64,000 bases of DNA from Symsagittifera roscoffensis (GCF_963678635.1 NC_087066.1:17481275-17545274); one strand, 5' to 3'. Counted from the first letter of the stretch, positions 1-10,619 are shown. Translations and numbers: made by a program. Notes: generated by a model not told the origin, from the sequence alone.

Positions 1-1653
1 GCACACCCGAGTAGAGACAATTCAGCAAGATGTTAAAGATCTTACGAGCACTGTCACGTTCATTTGCCCTTTTCGCCATAACACAGTTCAAGGCCGTGCC
101 TTCTAAATTGCTCGTCAGTGTGCTAGATTGTTGTTTCTTCGAGAGGTTTTCTTCTCAAAGTGCAATTTCTTCACCTCTATCCAAGTATCTATGCAGCCAT
201 CTGACTCATTTTTGTACGACTTCGGTTTCTTGAGTGACCTTCGTGACCTTTCTTCTCTCGCAGTAGACTTCGATAATTTAGTGATAAACATCTCAAGAGA
301 CCTGTTTAATGGCTCAAACATTGATCCGTACATCGTAGTATCATGTGAAAAGTAGTCAAATCTGGAACCAATCTGACGTGAGGCACAGTGGGCAAACGTG
401 CCCCTGATAGGGCTTCTGCCTCTGGCGGGATTGGGTCCATCCAGCCTGCCCCCGATGGGTCCGCCCCAGGTCTTCCTTTCGTTAGATTCAAGACTTGTTC
501 TCGATCTCCGGGGAGTCTCTGTATGTCTGGGGCCCTGTCGAATTCATCCTTGGGCCGGAGCGAATTTTTTGGTTGCTGCTGCTCAAGAGTTCATCAAGCT
601 TCCGCATCATAAAATCACCCTTAACGTCCAATCTATTCTCCAACTTTGTCATCATTTGAGCATAAATGCTGTTATGGTCATTCAGTATTCGCTCAATCTC
701 TCGTGTCATTCTGCGATCTCTTTCTTCAGACTCCTTGGTGGCTAGAGCGAAACTCTCCGCAAGGCACTGATCGGTATTGTGAATCAACTGGACCTGATCG
801 CATTTGTCTTGTGATCTCGCGTCTGCCAGCTCGTTGCTTAACCTTTTATGGTCCTATTGAGCCCTCTCTTCTTCTCGGTCGATTATTTTTCTCATATCTT
901 GCTGCACTTTATCGAGACCTGTCATCACAACGGCAAACATGCCTCTCGCATCACTGGCTGAGCTCAAAACTGGGGTCAGACCTAGAGACGACGACGTTAA
1001 TTGGGGTTGCAGCCTTGTGCTCGATGATGCACCACCTTTCTGCGTGCCCATAGACATCATTAGCCTATCGAATGTCGATGATGTTTCCATCGTTATCCCG
1101 GCTGACATCGGTCTTGATGGTGAATTTAACATCATTTTCTTGTTATTCTCTTGTTTCGGGGTAGGAGTGAAATCCGTCTCCGAATGCATTAGTCTCAGAT
1201 GGTCAAAAGCAGAAGATAGTTCATCAACTTTGAGCAATTTCATGCGTTCATTATAAAATGTTTTAAAACTCTTTTTTGCCTTCGAACTCTATTGTTGTTC
1301 CCTGTGATTTATGCTCGACATCACCGCGTTCTTACTCTTATTGGCTAAAGAGGATTGTTCCTTTCTCCGACTACCGCTCTTGGTCTCCGAGCACACGTTT
1401 CTTTGAGCAACATTTCCTCTCCTGTAAAAGTCTCGGAACGCTCCGAGGTCTTATGAGATTCTTTGATTCTTTGCCGCTCAGAGTCGTCACCGGATCCTTC
1501 TGGGTCATCATGATGGTGGCGGTCGGGTCGGATTAACGTTTGTTCCCCAACCTCGAGGGGATCAGTTGATGTTACATTCGCCGCCCCGGTCTCAGCGTTT
1601 CGCCATTCATTGCCATCTAGAATCTTCTCGCTTCTTAGTTTCATTCCGCTCAC
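1..1653 (-). pseudogene. gag: gag of element A, copy 1 (N-terminus to capsid, broken, runs off window)
   Basis: Gag would form the particle and package the RNA. The frame opens at the Met at 1,653 (MSGMKLRSEK). A charged, disordered N-terminus with an HHHDDPEGSGDD stretch follows, then a DKVQQDMRK/EEERAQ segment and a coiled-coil-like segment (488-787, with MTREIERILNDHNS and MTKLENRLDVKGDF). The capsid start is MFEPLNRSLEMF (333). The pieces lie in different frames, so at least three or four frameshifts or stops separate them. After DGCIDTWIEVKKLHFEK the frame shifts, but NLEGTALNCVMAK and KIFNILLN are readable down to base 1. Both motifs occur in B (26,858-27,259) and in C (about 58,200-58,310), so the assignment is firm. 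The capsid C-terminus and knuckles lie outside the window. Confidence 0.8.
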
Positions 1654-2307
1654 TAAAAGATCACAACGACCCTCACTCGTTGCCTCACTAGAAAAAACGT
1701 CGGAGATGCTGCTAACCGAAGATTGGCTGCGCCGCGACTTGAACCTCCGCGCGTGCTCCCTGTGCTAAGCCTGGGACGTTCAGTCACTTTCCCTAACAAG
1801 TCTTTCCTCTCCATCATTTGCTATAAGTGAGGTTTTTCTTTAAAAAAAATCGACGACACTGCACAAGTTCAACAAGAATAAAGAAAACTTTTTCGTGCCT
1901 ATGTACTCAATTCTTTCACGACAAGTAAAACACTTAAGTCTCTTAGAGATTCTATAAAGGACTCAGCTAAGGTTTAACAGCTGGGTCCCCCTAGTGTTGA
2001 GTTATTAATAACTCCTTTCAAACGTTTGGTTTACAAATGTATCACAAAATCCGCAAGATACAATTAACAACACACAAAACACAATTAACAATAAATTAAC
2101 AACTTACCCTAAAAGTGTCAGAGTTCTCCCGTTTCTTTATAATTTCACCGCTGTAGATGTGTCAAATCACTGCCTCGTTTAAAATTAAACAATTCTTTGT
2201 AAAACAGCACTGATGGCTTCGATGAGAATAAAATAAAACCTATCCTTAAAGAAAAAGACCTTCCTCAATTGGAACACTCCAAATGAACGACGTCCAGGAC
2301 ACTGTCG
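1654..2307 (-). other. Leader upstream of gag, element A copy 1 (non-coding)
   Basis: An AT-rich 650-bp stretch with no supportable frame. On the sense (minus) strand it contains a splice-donor-like AGG|GTAAGT (plus 2,101-2,112) and a pyrimidine-rich stretch ending GTGCAG (about 1,858). It also holds a tRNA-like fragment (about 1,725-1,790) with A-box-like TAGCACAGGG and B-box-like GGTTCAAGTC only ten bases apart. I found no clear primer-binding site. Confidence 0.45.
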
Positions 2308-2405
2308 TCTCAAGTGAGTGTTTCTATGCTACTGCACTCAACGAAGTACTCTTTTATGTGTCTTACGATTGCCCGAGTTGTCCAACTGAGTAGCTAAAGG
2401 CAACC
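2308..2405 (-). other. Structured leader module 1 (two hairpins), element A copy 1
   Basis: Two adjacent inverted repeats: GTGAGTG/CACTCAAC and GATTGCCCGAG/CTAAAGGCAACC (plus strand). The same paired layout recurs in unit 2 of this leader, in the duplicated copy and upstream of gag in element B. Function unknown; packaging, dimerisation or translation control would fit the position. Confidence 0.55.
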
Positions 2406-2492
2406 TTTGATTGAAAATAATTAGAAACTAAGCAAAATCTCTCCCACACTCGGACAGTACCAAGTGCATAAGAGTTGGGAACAATTTTTTTT

Positions 2493-2590
2493 TCTCAAGT
2501 GAGTGTGTCTAGCCTAATACACTCACCGAGGCCTTCTTCTATACGATCCCGGATTGCCCGAGCCTTCCTACTAAGTAGCTCAAGGCAACC
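2493..2590 (-). other. Structured leader module 2 (two hairpins), element A copy 1
   Basis: The perfect inverted repeat GTGAGTGT...ACACTCAC is followed by GATTGCCCGAG...CTCAAGGCAACC. It is a diverged copy of the module at 2,308-2,405, about 185 bp away in the same orientation. Confidence 0.6.
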
Positions 2591-2754
2591 ACAACACCAA
2601 AAAAAAATCGAAAAATTTGTTCGGGTACTTCTGATGAACCCGTTTAGAATCCAAAGTTGATCGCGAATCTCCGGGTCAACTGGTCTATTCACTACTATTA
2701 CACACTACCGCTAGGTAATTGACCTTCTATTTCATTTTTAAAAAAATGCTTAGT

Positions 2755-3200
2755 GTATCTAAATTATGTCGGAAGGGCTCTTTGATTTTCAGTGAGGAGG
2801 GTTGTTAAGGGGCTTAGTACACTCCGGAGGGTTACTTTGGATGGTACTCAAACGTTTAACTTACTTCGGAGGGTTACTTCGAAGGGTACCTTAAGCACCT
2901 AAGCTACTTCGGAGGGTTCTTCAAAATTCACCAAGGAGGGTTATTAAGGGGCTTAGCACCCTCCGGAGGGTTACTTCGGAGGGTTCCCTGATATTTCAGA
3001 CTTTTTAATTTTTTGGCTTAAAGAAGCCTCCGGCCAGTGTTGAAATGAATCAAAAAAGACTGAATTTACTCTTGGGGGTTAGTTGAACTACTTCGGAGGG
3101 TTCCGCAAAAACTCTTCAGTACGGAGGGTTATTAAGGGGCTTAACTGACTCCGGAGAGTTACTTCGGAGGGTTCCCCAAAAACCGCAAAATCAAGTGTTT
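2755..3200 (-). repeat. GGAGGGTT-rich short-repeat array in LTR/leader, element A copy 1
   Basis: CGGAGGGTT recurs about ten times. A longer block, GGAGGGTTATTAAGGGGCTT with a trailing CCGGAGGGTTACTTCGGAGGGTT, appears three times at intervals of about 160-190 bp. The core CCTCCG is shared with the different array in the LTR of element B. Confidence 0.75.
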
Positions 3201-3967
3201 TCGCCGCGGTAAAGCCTCCAAATGCGGTCTAACTTACCTAGAAGACGGTCAGTTGAACAGGTCAACCTACCTAATGGGATAAAGATTTCCATTGCTCGGT
3301 GGGAAAATTGGACCCTCCAGACTATTAAAATCTAAAATATTTTTCTTATCCCTCTCTATCCATCTCTAGTTGTGGGTGGAAAAAATGATGAAAAAAGTCG
3401 ACTTAGGTTCCCAAAATTATTCCGATCGGCTTGTCTTTGAGAAATGAACAAGAACGCGTTAGCTAAATTGGCCTGGTTTCACTATCTATATAGGTTGTGA
3501 GGGATTTTACTCGCAATTATTTCTGAACGTGCTTAAAAAAACTTGAAACGAATGCAGTTGCCCTGTAGAGTAGTTGAATAATGCAAAAAACCGGACCAAA
3601 ATTGGTTTAGAAACAAAAATTTGGCGAAAAACTATCGGATTTTGACCCTCTGATTCCTTCCTTTTCCAATCTTCAATTCTCTATCTCTATGAACAGAGAT
3701 ATTCGGAGGGTTAATTATGAAATGTTCTTATAACTGCGCTCGATATGCTAGCAACCTCCGAAAACTCAAAATTTCAATCCACAAAACACATAGACGAAAT
3801 TCAGAAAATAACGAAAAAGTTTGATGGAAAAATTTATTTTCGCCTTTTTCTACTGAGTCTTTTCCCGCGCGCTCTCTTTTTTCACTGCGCAGAAGCCTGA
3901 TATCGTTCTCCGATATTCAAAAGTGGGAATAAGAGTTTGGTCAGAAATCGGTAATTTTCGACAAAAT
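3201..3967 (-). repeat. Partial LTR, element A copy 1
   Basis: Non-coding. It matches 7,000-7,737 and, more weakly, about 30,050-30,350 in the LTR of element B, where GCAAAAAACC-GA followed by an AAA-rich tract and TTGGACCC/TTTGACCC is shared. On the minus strand it contains a strong donor-like CTAG|GTAAGTTAG (plus 3,230-3,242). It ends at the duplication junction. Confidence 0.55.
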
Positions 3968-5452
3968 CTATGCAGCCATCTGACTCATTTTTGTACGACT
4001 TCGGTTTCTTGAGTGACCTTCGTGACCTTTCCTCTCTCGCAGTAGACTTCGAGAATTTAGTGATAAACATCTCAAGAGACCTGTTTAATGGCTCAAACAT
4101 TGATTCGTACATCGTAGTATCATATCAAAAGTAGTCAAATCTGGAACCAATCTGACATGAGGCACAGTGGGCAAACGTGCCCCTGATAGGGCTTCTACCT
4201 CTGGCGGGATTGGGTCCATCCAACCTGCCCCCGATGGGTCCGCCCCAGGTCTTCCTTTCGTTAGACTCAAGACTTGTTCTCGATCTCCGGGGAGTCTCTG
4301 TATGTCTGGGGCCCTGAATCCGCCGTTAGTCTGACGCGAATTCATGCTTGGAACGGAGCGAATTTTTTTGGTTGCTGCTGCTCAAGATTTCACCAAGCTT
4401 CCGCATCATAAAATCACCCTTAACGTCCAATCTGTTCTCCAACTTAGTCATCATTTGAGCATAAATGCTGTTATGGTCGTTCAGTATTCGCTCAATTTCT
4501 CGTGTCATTCTGCGATCTCTTTCTTCAGACTCCTTGGTGGCTAGAGCGAAACACTCCGCAAGGCACTGATCAGTATTGTGAATCAACTGGACCTGATCGC
4601 ATTTGTCTTGTGATCTCGCGTCTGCCAGCTCGTTGCTTAACCTCTTATTGTCCTATTGAGCCCTCTCTTCTTCTCGGTCGATTCTTTTTCTCATATCTTG
4701 CTGCACTTTATCGAGACCTGTCATCGCATCGGCAAACATGCCTCTCGCATCACTGGCTGAGCTCAAAACTGGGGTCAGACCTAAAGACGACGACGTTAAT
4801 TGGGGTTGAAGCCTTGTGCTCGAGGATGCACCACCTTTCTGCGTTCCCGTAGACATCATTAGCGTATCGAATGTCGATGACGTTTCCATCGTTATCCCGG
4901 CATACATCGGTCTTGATGGTGAATTTAACATCATTTTCTTGTTCTTCTCTTGTTTCGGGCTAGGAGTGAAATCCGTGTCCGAGTGCATTAGTCCCAGATG
5001 TTCAAAAGCAGAAGATAGTTCATCAACTTTGAGCAATGTCATGTGTTCATTATAAAACGTTTTAAAACACTTTTTTGCCTTCGAACTCTATTGTTCTTCC
5101 CTGTGATTTATGCTCGACATCACCGCGTTTTTACTTTTATTGGCTAAAGAGGATTGTTCATTTCTCCGACTACCGCTCTTGGTCTCCGAGCCCACGTTTC
5201 TTTGAGCAACATTTCCTCTCCTGTAGAAGTCTCGGAACGCTCCGAGGTCTTATGAGATTCTTTGATTCTTTGCCGCTCAGAGTCGTCACCTGATCCTTCT
5301 GGGTCATCATGATGGTGGCGGTCGGGTCGGATTAACGTTTGTTCCCCGTCCTCAAAGGGATCAGTTGATGTTACGTTCGCCGCCCCGGTCTCAGCGTTTC
5401 GCCATTCATCGCCATCTAGATTCTTCTCGCTTCTTAGTTTCATTCCGCTCAT
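3968..5452 (-). pseudogene. gag: gag of element A, copy 2 (truncated at the duplication junction)
   Basis: Same order as copy 1: Met at 5,452 (MSGMKLRSEKNLDG), disordered N-terminus, the segment 4,653-5,042 (ending DKVQQDMRKRIDREEERAQ), the coiled-coil-like segment 4,326-4,586, and the capsid start MFEPLNRSLEMF at about 4,106. The frame ends at DGCID (about 3,968), where the repeat junction replaces the rest of the capsid with LTR sequence. The disrupting lesions are largely shared with copy 1, so the frame was already broken before it was duplicated. Confidence 0.8.
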
Positions 5453-6110
5453 TAAAAGATCACAACGACCCTCACTCGTTGCCTCATTAGAAAAAACGTC
5501 GGAGATGCTGCTAATCGAAGATTGGCTGCGCCGCGACTTAAACCTCCGCGCGTGCTCCCTGTGCTAAGCTTGGGACGTTCAGTCACTTTCCCTAACAAGT
5601 CTTTCCTCTCCATCATTTGCTATAAGTGAGGTTTGTCTAAAAAAAAATTCGACGACACTGCACAAGTTCCACAAGAATAAAGAAAACTTACTCGTGCCTA
5701 TGTACTCAATTCTTTCACGACAAGTAAAACACTTAAGTCTCTTAGAGATTCTATAAAGGACTCAGCTAAGGTTTAACAGCTGGGTCTGCCTAGTGTTGAG
5801 TAATTATTATTAACTCCACTCAAACGTTTGGTTTATAAATGTATCACAAAAATCCGCAAGATACAATTAACAACACACAAAACACAATTAACAATAAATT
5901 AACAACTTACCCTAAAGGTGTCAGAGTTCTCCCGTTTCTTTATCATTTCACCGCTGTAGATGTGTCAAATCACTGCCTTGTTTGAAATTAAACCATTCTT
6001 TGTAAAACAGCAATGATGGCTTCGACGAGAATAAAATAAAACGTATCCTTAAAGAAAAAGACTTTCCTCAATTGGAACACTCCAAATGAACGACGTCCAG
6101 GACACTGTCG
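5453..6110 (-). other. Leader upstream of gag, element A copy 2 (non-coding)
   Basis: Counterpart of 1,654-2,307 with the same donor-like GTAAGTTGTTAA (plus about 5,905-5,912) and the same tRNA-like fragment. In this copy the B-box-like motif has changed to GGTTTAAGTC. No coding potential seen. Confidence 0.45.
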
Positions 6111-6392
6111 TCTCAAGTGAGTGTTTCTATGCTACTGCACTCAACGAGGTACTCTTTTATGTGTCTTACGATTGCCCGAGCTGTCCAACTAAGTAGCTAA
6201 AGGCAACCTTTGATTAAAAATAATTGGAAACTGAGCAAAATCTCTCCCACACTCGGAGAGTACCAAGTGCATAAGAGTAGGGAACAATTTTTTCTTCTTA
6301 AGTGAGTGTGTCTAGCCTAATACACTCACCGAGGCCTTCTTCTATACGATCCCGGATTGCCCGAGCCTTCCTACTAAGTAGCTCAAGGCAAC
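6111..6392 (-). other. Structured leader modules 1 and 2, element A copy 2
   Basis: Two paired-hairpin modules at 6,111-6,208 and 6,297-6,392, matching 2,308-2,590. The stems GTGAGTGT/ACACTCAC and GATTGCCCGAG/CTCAAGGCAACC are kept while the loops and spacers vary. Confidence 0.6.
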
Positions 6393-6589
6393 CACACAAC
6401 CAAAAAAAAATCGAAAAATTTGTTCGGGTACTTCTGATGAACCCGATTTAGAATCCAAAGTTGATCGCGAATCTCCGGGTCAACTGGTCATATCACTACT
6501 ATTACACACTACCCGTAGGTAATTGACCTTCTATTTCAATTTTAAAGGAATGCTTAGTGTATTTAAATTATCTCGGAGGGGCTCTTTGA

Positions 6590-6985
6590 TTTTCAATGAG
6601 GAGGGTTGTTAAAGGGCTTAGTACACTCCGGAGGGTTACTTTGGATGGTACTCAAACGTTTAACTTACTTCGGAGGGTTACTTCGGAGGGTACCTTAAGC
6701 ACCTAAGCTATTTCGGAGGGTTCTTCAAAATTCACCAAGGAGGGTTATTAAGGGGCTTAGCACACTCCGGAGGGTTACTTCGGAGGGTTCCCTGATTTTT
6801 CAGACTTTTTAATTTTTGCCTTAAAGAAGCCTCCGGCCAGTGTTGAAATGAATCAAAAAAGACTGAATTTACTCTTGGGGGTTAGTTGAACTACTTCGGA
6901 GGGTTCCGCAAAAACTCTTCAGTACGGAGGGTTATTAAGGGGCTTAACTGACTCCGGAGAGTTACTTCGGAGGGTTCCCCAAAAA
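6590..6985 (-). repeat. GGAGGGTT-rich short-repeat array, element A copy 2
   Basis: Counterpart of the array at 2,755-3,200 with the same three long blocks (ending near 6,645, 6,790 and 6,980). Small differences between the arrays are substitutions rather than unit gains. Confidence 0.75.
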
Positions 6986-8136
6986 TCGCAAAATCAAGTG
7001 TTTTCGCCGCGGTAAAGCCTCCAAATGCTGTCTAACTTACCTAGAAGACGGTCAGTTGAACAGGTCAACCTACCTTATGGGATAAAAACTTCCATTGCTC
7101 GGTGGGAAAATTGGACCCTCCAAACTAATAAAATCAAAAATATTTTTCTTATCCCTCTCTATCCATCTCTAGTTGTGGGTCGAAAAAATGATCAAAAAAG
7201 TCGACTTAGGGTCCCACAAATATTCCGACCGGTTTGTCTTTGAGAAATGAACAAGAACGCGTTAGCTAAATTGGCCTGGTTTCACTATCTATATAGGTTG
7301 TGAGGGACTTTACTCGCAATTATTTCTGAACGTGCTTAAAAAAACGTGAAACGAATAATTTGCAGAGTGGAATAATGCAAAAAACCGGACCAAAATTGGT
7401 TTAGAAACAAAAACTTGGCCAAAAACTATCGGATTTTGACCCTCTGATTCCTTCCTTTTCCAACCTTCAATTCGGAGGGTTAATTATGAAAATTTCATAT
7501 AACTGCGCTCGATATGCTAGCAACCTCCGAAAATTCAAAGTTTCAATCCTCAAAACACATAGACGAAATTCAGAAAATAACGAAAAAGTTTGATCGAAAA
7601 ATTTTTTTTTCGCCATTTTCTACTGAGTCTTTTCTAGCGCGCTTTCTTTTTTCACTGCGCAGAAGCCTGATATCGTTCTCCGATATTCAAAAGTGGGAAT
7701 AAGAGTTTGGTCAGAAATCGGTAATTTTCGACAAAATTAGTGTAACTTTTTTCGAGTCTAATTGGAGATAGGTAATCTATAAAATGGCTAATAACCTATT
7801 AGTAGTCGCTAATCAATTTTACACCAATATACCTGAATTAAGACACTTAACTTGCAAGTTCGCAATCAATGAAGGGTACAATCGGATCGAGCCATTTGTG
7901 TCCCTCACCACCTAAGTTTACTGAAATACTCTCCGAACGATCCTAACAATGTGCTAACGATACACAACAGTCGTTGTGGATGTTGTCTCTGTTGTCCCCT
8001 GTTGCGTCCGGAACATGTCTGCCAGCTTGTTACTGTAGCCCTCGGTCACTGGCGAAATGATCATTAACGTGCTTATAAAATTCAAACAACACTCGAGGGA
8101 GGGTACCTAACCAACAACACCTAAAAATTTAAATAC

Positions 8137-8428
8137 TTTGATCAGACAAAAATCAATCTGAAATAACAGCAAACAGAAAAATTGGATCACATCTTGTCCG
8201 GAAATAATAAACAAAGTGTCATTTTTGATTATTACTGTTTTTGTTTTTGTTTAAGTTTTTTACTGTTTTTTGTACTTTTAACATTTTGATCAGACAAAAA
8301 TCAGTCTGAAACAACAGCAAACAGAAAAATTGGATCACATCTTGTCCGAAAATAATAAACAAACTGTCATTTTTGTTTATTTCTGTTTTTGTTTTTGTTT
8401 CGGTTTCTTATTGTTTTTTGTACTTTCT
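8137..8428. repeat. ~147-bp tandem duplication inside the LTR
   Basis: TTGATCAGACAAAAATCA followed by an A-rich segment, GGATCACATCTTGTCCG and a T-rich segment ending TGTTTTTTGTACTTT occurs twice head-to-tail (about 8,137-8,283 and 8,285-8,428) with a few percent difference. The corresponding place in the other LTR (about 31,140-31,300) has one degenerate copy. Confidence 0.8.
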
Positions 8429-9134
8429 TTTTTTCAAGTTTTTGGCTTTTCTTTGTCATACACTCTTTTTTGTTTAATTTTACGTTTCCTGTTTAACTGT
8501 TTTTAGTTCCAAAGCCTTGGGATAAGTGGGCTCTAGATTTCCCACCTAAATCTCCGACGCCCGGAGTTTGTAACATTCGCCCGGAAGTACATATCGACGG
8601 AAAATAAAGCTAGGTTCTAAAACGACTGGCTAGCGTCTAAACACAACTCTACATGCTTTTCACCGTATCTGCCAAAGCCAGTCCTTTTGGTGATTTTCCT
8701 AACATCGGGTCGACAAAACGTTACTGCTTTTCGGCTTTGACCAGAACGCTCAAATTAACTTAATTATAAGCAAAAATAGTGAGGTCATGGCTGGGTCTCA
8801 GTATCACCAGACCACGAGTTCACTCCTAAAAACAGGGCTACTACTATTTATTACTTTGCGGTTGTTTTTGTTCAATAGATAAAAATCATCATCTCCATCG
8901 AAGATGGATCAACCCTTTCCCTCACTCCTAGCTTCTCATTCTCTGAAAATGAATCTGGATGTTAATTAAATTCGACTCAGGACATGACCAGGAAGCTGAA
9001 AGTTTACATATAACAGTTTGAGTTCTGGGCCCGAGACCCCTCCGGATTCTGGAATCCGGGGAAATAGCACTCCTATTTCTTTCCGGAAGGCTAGACACGC
9101 CGTCGCAACAACCTTCTTTTTTCTCGGGTTCTAC

Positions 9135-9168
9135 GTTGTAACGATTGTAGCGGCACAATCGTTACAAC
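9135..9168. promoter_or_regulatory. Perfect 14-bp inverted repeat with 6-nt loop in LTR
   Basis: GTTGTAACGATTGT - AGCGGC - ACAATCGTTACAAC. It is kept in the other LTRs at 32,175-32,208 and 51,407-51,440 with one mismatch and the same loop. It lies in the upstream (U3-like) part of the LTR. It could be a paired protein-binding site or a transcript hairpin; the sequence does not decide. Confidence 0.7.
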
Positions 9169-9488
9169 TCGGAATGGTTCCTAACAATCTCCAATTATAA
9201 TTTCAATCTGTTGTCGTTTTCTCGTAGTTGTTTCCGCTGCAACTATTGTTGTTGTGTTTCGCCGTTTCAGTGTGTGCGAAATAAAAAAAAGTTACGCGTC
9301 GTTCACGTACAAATCGAAATTTTAAAAATTAGCATGTCAGTCAAATAAACCCTTCCAGATTTGTCCAATCGTTCAAATAACGTCGCTAATCCATTAAAAC
9401 CATCAATCTTCCCGGTTAGATGTTCTTTTTCTGATCGATAAAGATCTGATTGCGAAACAGCTTTTTTATACACTGTGGTCGAATGTCA

Positions 9489-10619
9489 CTTACTCCCCGG
9501 ATAGCCCGGTCAATTTCCCCATTGAATCTCGTAGTCTTCGTAAAGATGGTACAGTGCCATCGAACAGAATTTACAAAATGCATGAAATCATTTTTGTCCT
9601 CGCCATGTCGACTCACTGCAGAATATAAATGGCATCGTACTAACTACTATAGCCTTCCAAATTCTTTCTTTAATCTGCACTTTCGAGGTTATACTTAAGA
9701 TATAAGATAAAACTTTCTTTTAGACTACCATCGTCGATGTCCCGATTTAAAACTTTTTCTCCTAGGTTTAAAAAGTGTAGGGACGCAGGACAGTCCTGTC
9801 AACCCACAAACTAAAATTGTCCTACTATCTTCTTCCCTTCTTCCCTTCTTCCCTTCGGAAATTTAGTTGTTACTGGCGCTGAATATTAAGATTAAGGAAC
9901 TCGGTGGTTAAAAGGAACAATGAAATAATCTCTCTGTTCAAGAGATTACCCAAGCCTTTCATGTCACCACAAAGTGATCAGTCGCCCTAGTTGATTTAAA
10001 AACAATCATGAAGGCTGGAATATTTTAATATACTCTCCACTCAAGCCTCTCTAAATAAATTGTAAATGTCTCTAAAGCCACTAACTAAAATCGTAAAGCA
10101 AATTTATAAATGCAACAAATTCTTTAACATTCAAAACTCAACTAAATGTTTTCTTTTCCGTTTCAATTTCAAACTTAGTTGCTTTCTTTCTCATTTAAAT
10201 GTTTTTTTCACATACAAAACAATTCTGAGTTTTAATATTTTCTCTTTCGTTGCTTTTTTGTTTCTTTTTTTGTTCGTCGTTCAGAAGTTTTAAAACTTCT
10301 AAGTTCTTCTAATTTTCTTTCTTTTTTGCATCTTGTTTTTTGGCCATTTGTCAATTTTCCATCTCCTGCTCCTGCGACATTGACTACTCACTTTCAGTCT
10401 CTGTGTCTTTCAACACGTCGGTAGCTATTCTGACGCTGTTGAAAGCAGTCCTCCAACCCTTCTGCTCTTCTACTCTTTGTTTACATTAAGGTAGAGTATC
10501 AACGTTAGATTCTCTGTTTCGGCAGAAGCTGTTGTGGAGGCACAAAGTCACGTTTCTCTACAAGTCTTCCTTCAGCATCTCTTCTTTTTCCTTTCCGTCA
10601 CATTCACTTGTCCTAGAAG
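9489..10619 (-). other. 3' non-coding region of element B between the last frame and the 3' LTR
   Basis: AT-rich with long T/A tracts (10,066-10,330). The small hydrophobic frame that appears there is composition-driven. A polypurine-like GGGGAGTAAG on the minus strand directly abuts the LTR at 9,489. A CTTCTTCCC triplication lies at about 9,830-9,855. I see no gene. Confidence 0.5.

Larger units (their letters stand above)
189..3967. repeat. 3.78-kb tandem duplication, unit 1 (gag start + leader + partial LTR of element A)
   Basis: The unit starts with CTATGCAGCCATCTGACTC (at 189) and recurs from 3,968. It is 3,779 bp against 3,770 bp in unit 2. The copies differ by scattered substitutions and short indels, roughly a few percent by eye, including an extra ~20 bp near 4,318 in unit 2. 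The duplication is therefore much older than the 19.2-kb one. Left flank, junction and right flank share only the dinucleotide AT, so the event used almost no homology. Confidence 0.88.
3968..7737. repeat. 3.77-kb tandem duplication, unit 2
   Basis: Second unit of the direct repeat. At its right end the sequence leaves the homology after TTTTCGACAAAAT and continues into the rest of the LTR (to 9,488). Unit 1 instead runs straight into unit 2 at the same point. Unit 2 therefore has the more complete LTR and unit 1 the more complete gag. Confidence 0.88.
1..9488 (-). mobile_element. Element A: partial Ty3/Gypsy-type retrotransposon (LTR, leader, gag), internally duplicated
   Basis: Seen: reading the minus strand from 9,488 downwards there is an LTR, a structured leader and a gag start. 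Part of the LTR, the leader and gag then recur as a second copy, and the element leaves the window inside the capsid domain. The gag peptides match those of elements B and C motif by motif, for example a WIE-K-HFE segment after DGCIDTWIE. Known: Metaviridae have the order LTR, gag, pol. Inferred: the LTR with its outer end at 9,488 is shared with element B, so A and B stand as a tandem joined by one LTR, as LTR-LTR recombination would leave them. No pol of A lies in the window. Confidence 0.7.
6400..9488 (-). repeat. LTR shared by element A (as 5' LTR) and element B (as 3' LTR)
   Basis: The outer (high) end is set by comparison. The match to 29.8-32.5 kb runs up to GGTCGAATGTCA at 9,488 and at 32,513, then stops abruptly. 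On the sense strand both LTRs therefore begin TGACATTCGACC, with the canonical TG. The match is close over about 8,560-9,488 and much weaker below 8,100. The inner end is not defined; 6,400 is an estimate from the start of the short-repeat array. Just outside the TG, the sense strand has GGGGAGTAAG, a modest polypurine tract. The two LTRs of B are clearly diverged, so the insertion is old or has been remodelled. Confidence 0.65.

Noticed and set aside
1725-1800. A tRNA gene on the minus strand
   Set aside because: A-box-like and B-box-like motifs are too close, T-stem pairing fails and there is no anticodon arm.
2618-2660. Hammerhead-like CTGATGA core next to a small stem
   Set aside because: The GAAAC part and stems I/III are absent; CGGGT/ACCCG is only a simple hairpin.
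10066-10293. Short hydrophobic frame with FLFLFLF, possible membrane protein or envelope remnant
   Set aside because: It lies in a T-rich tract next to the 3' LTR. The hydrophobic codons follow from TTT/TTC runs and it is not preserved elsewhere.
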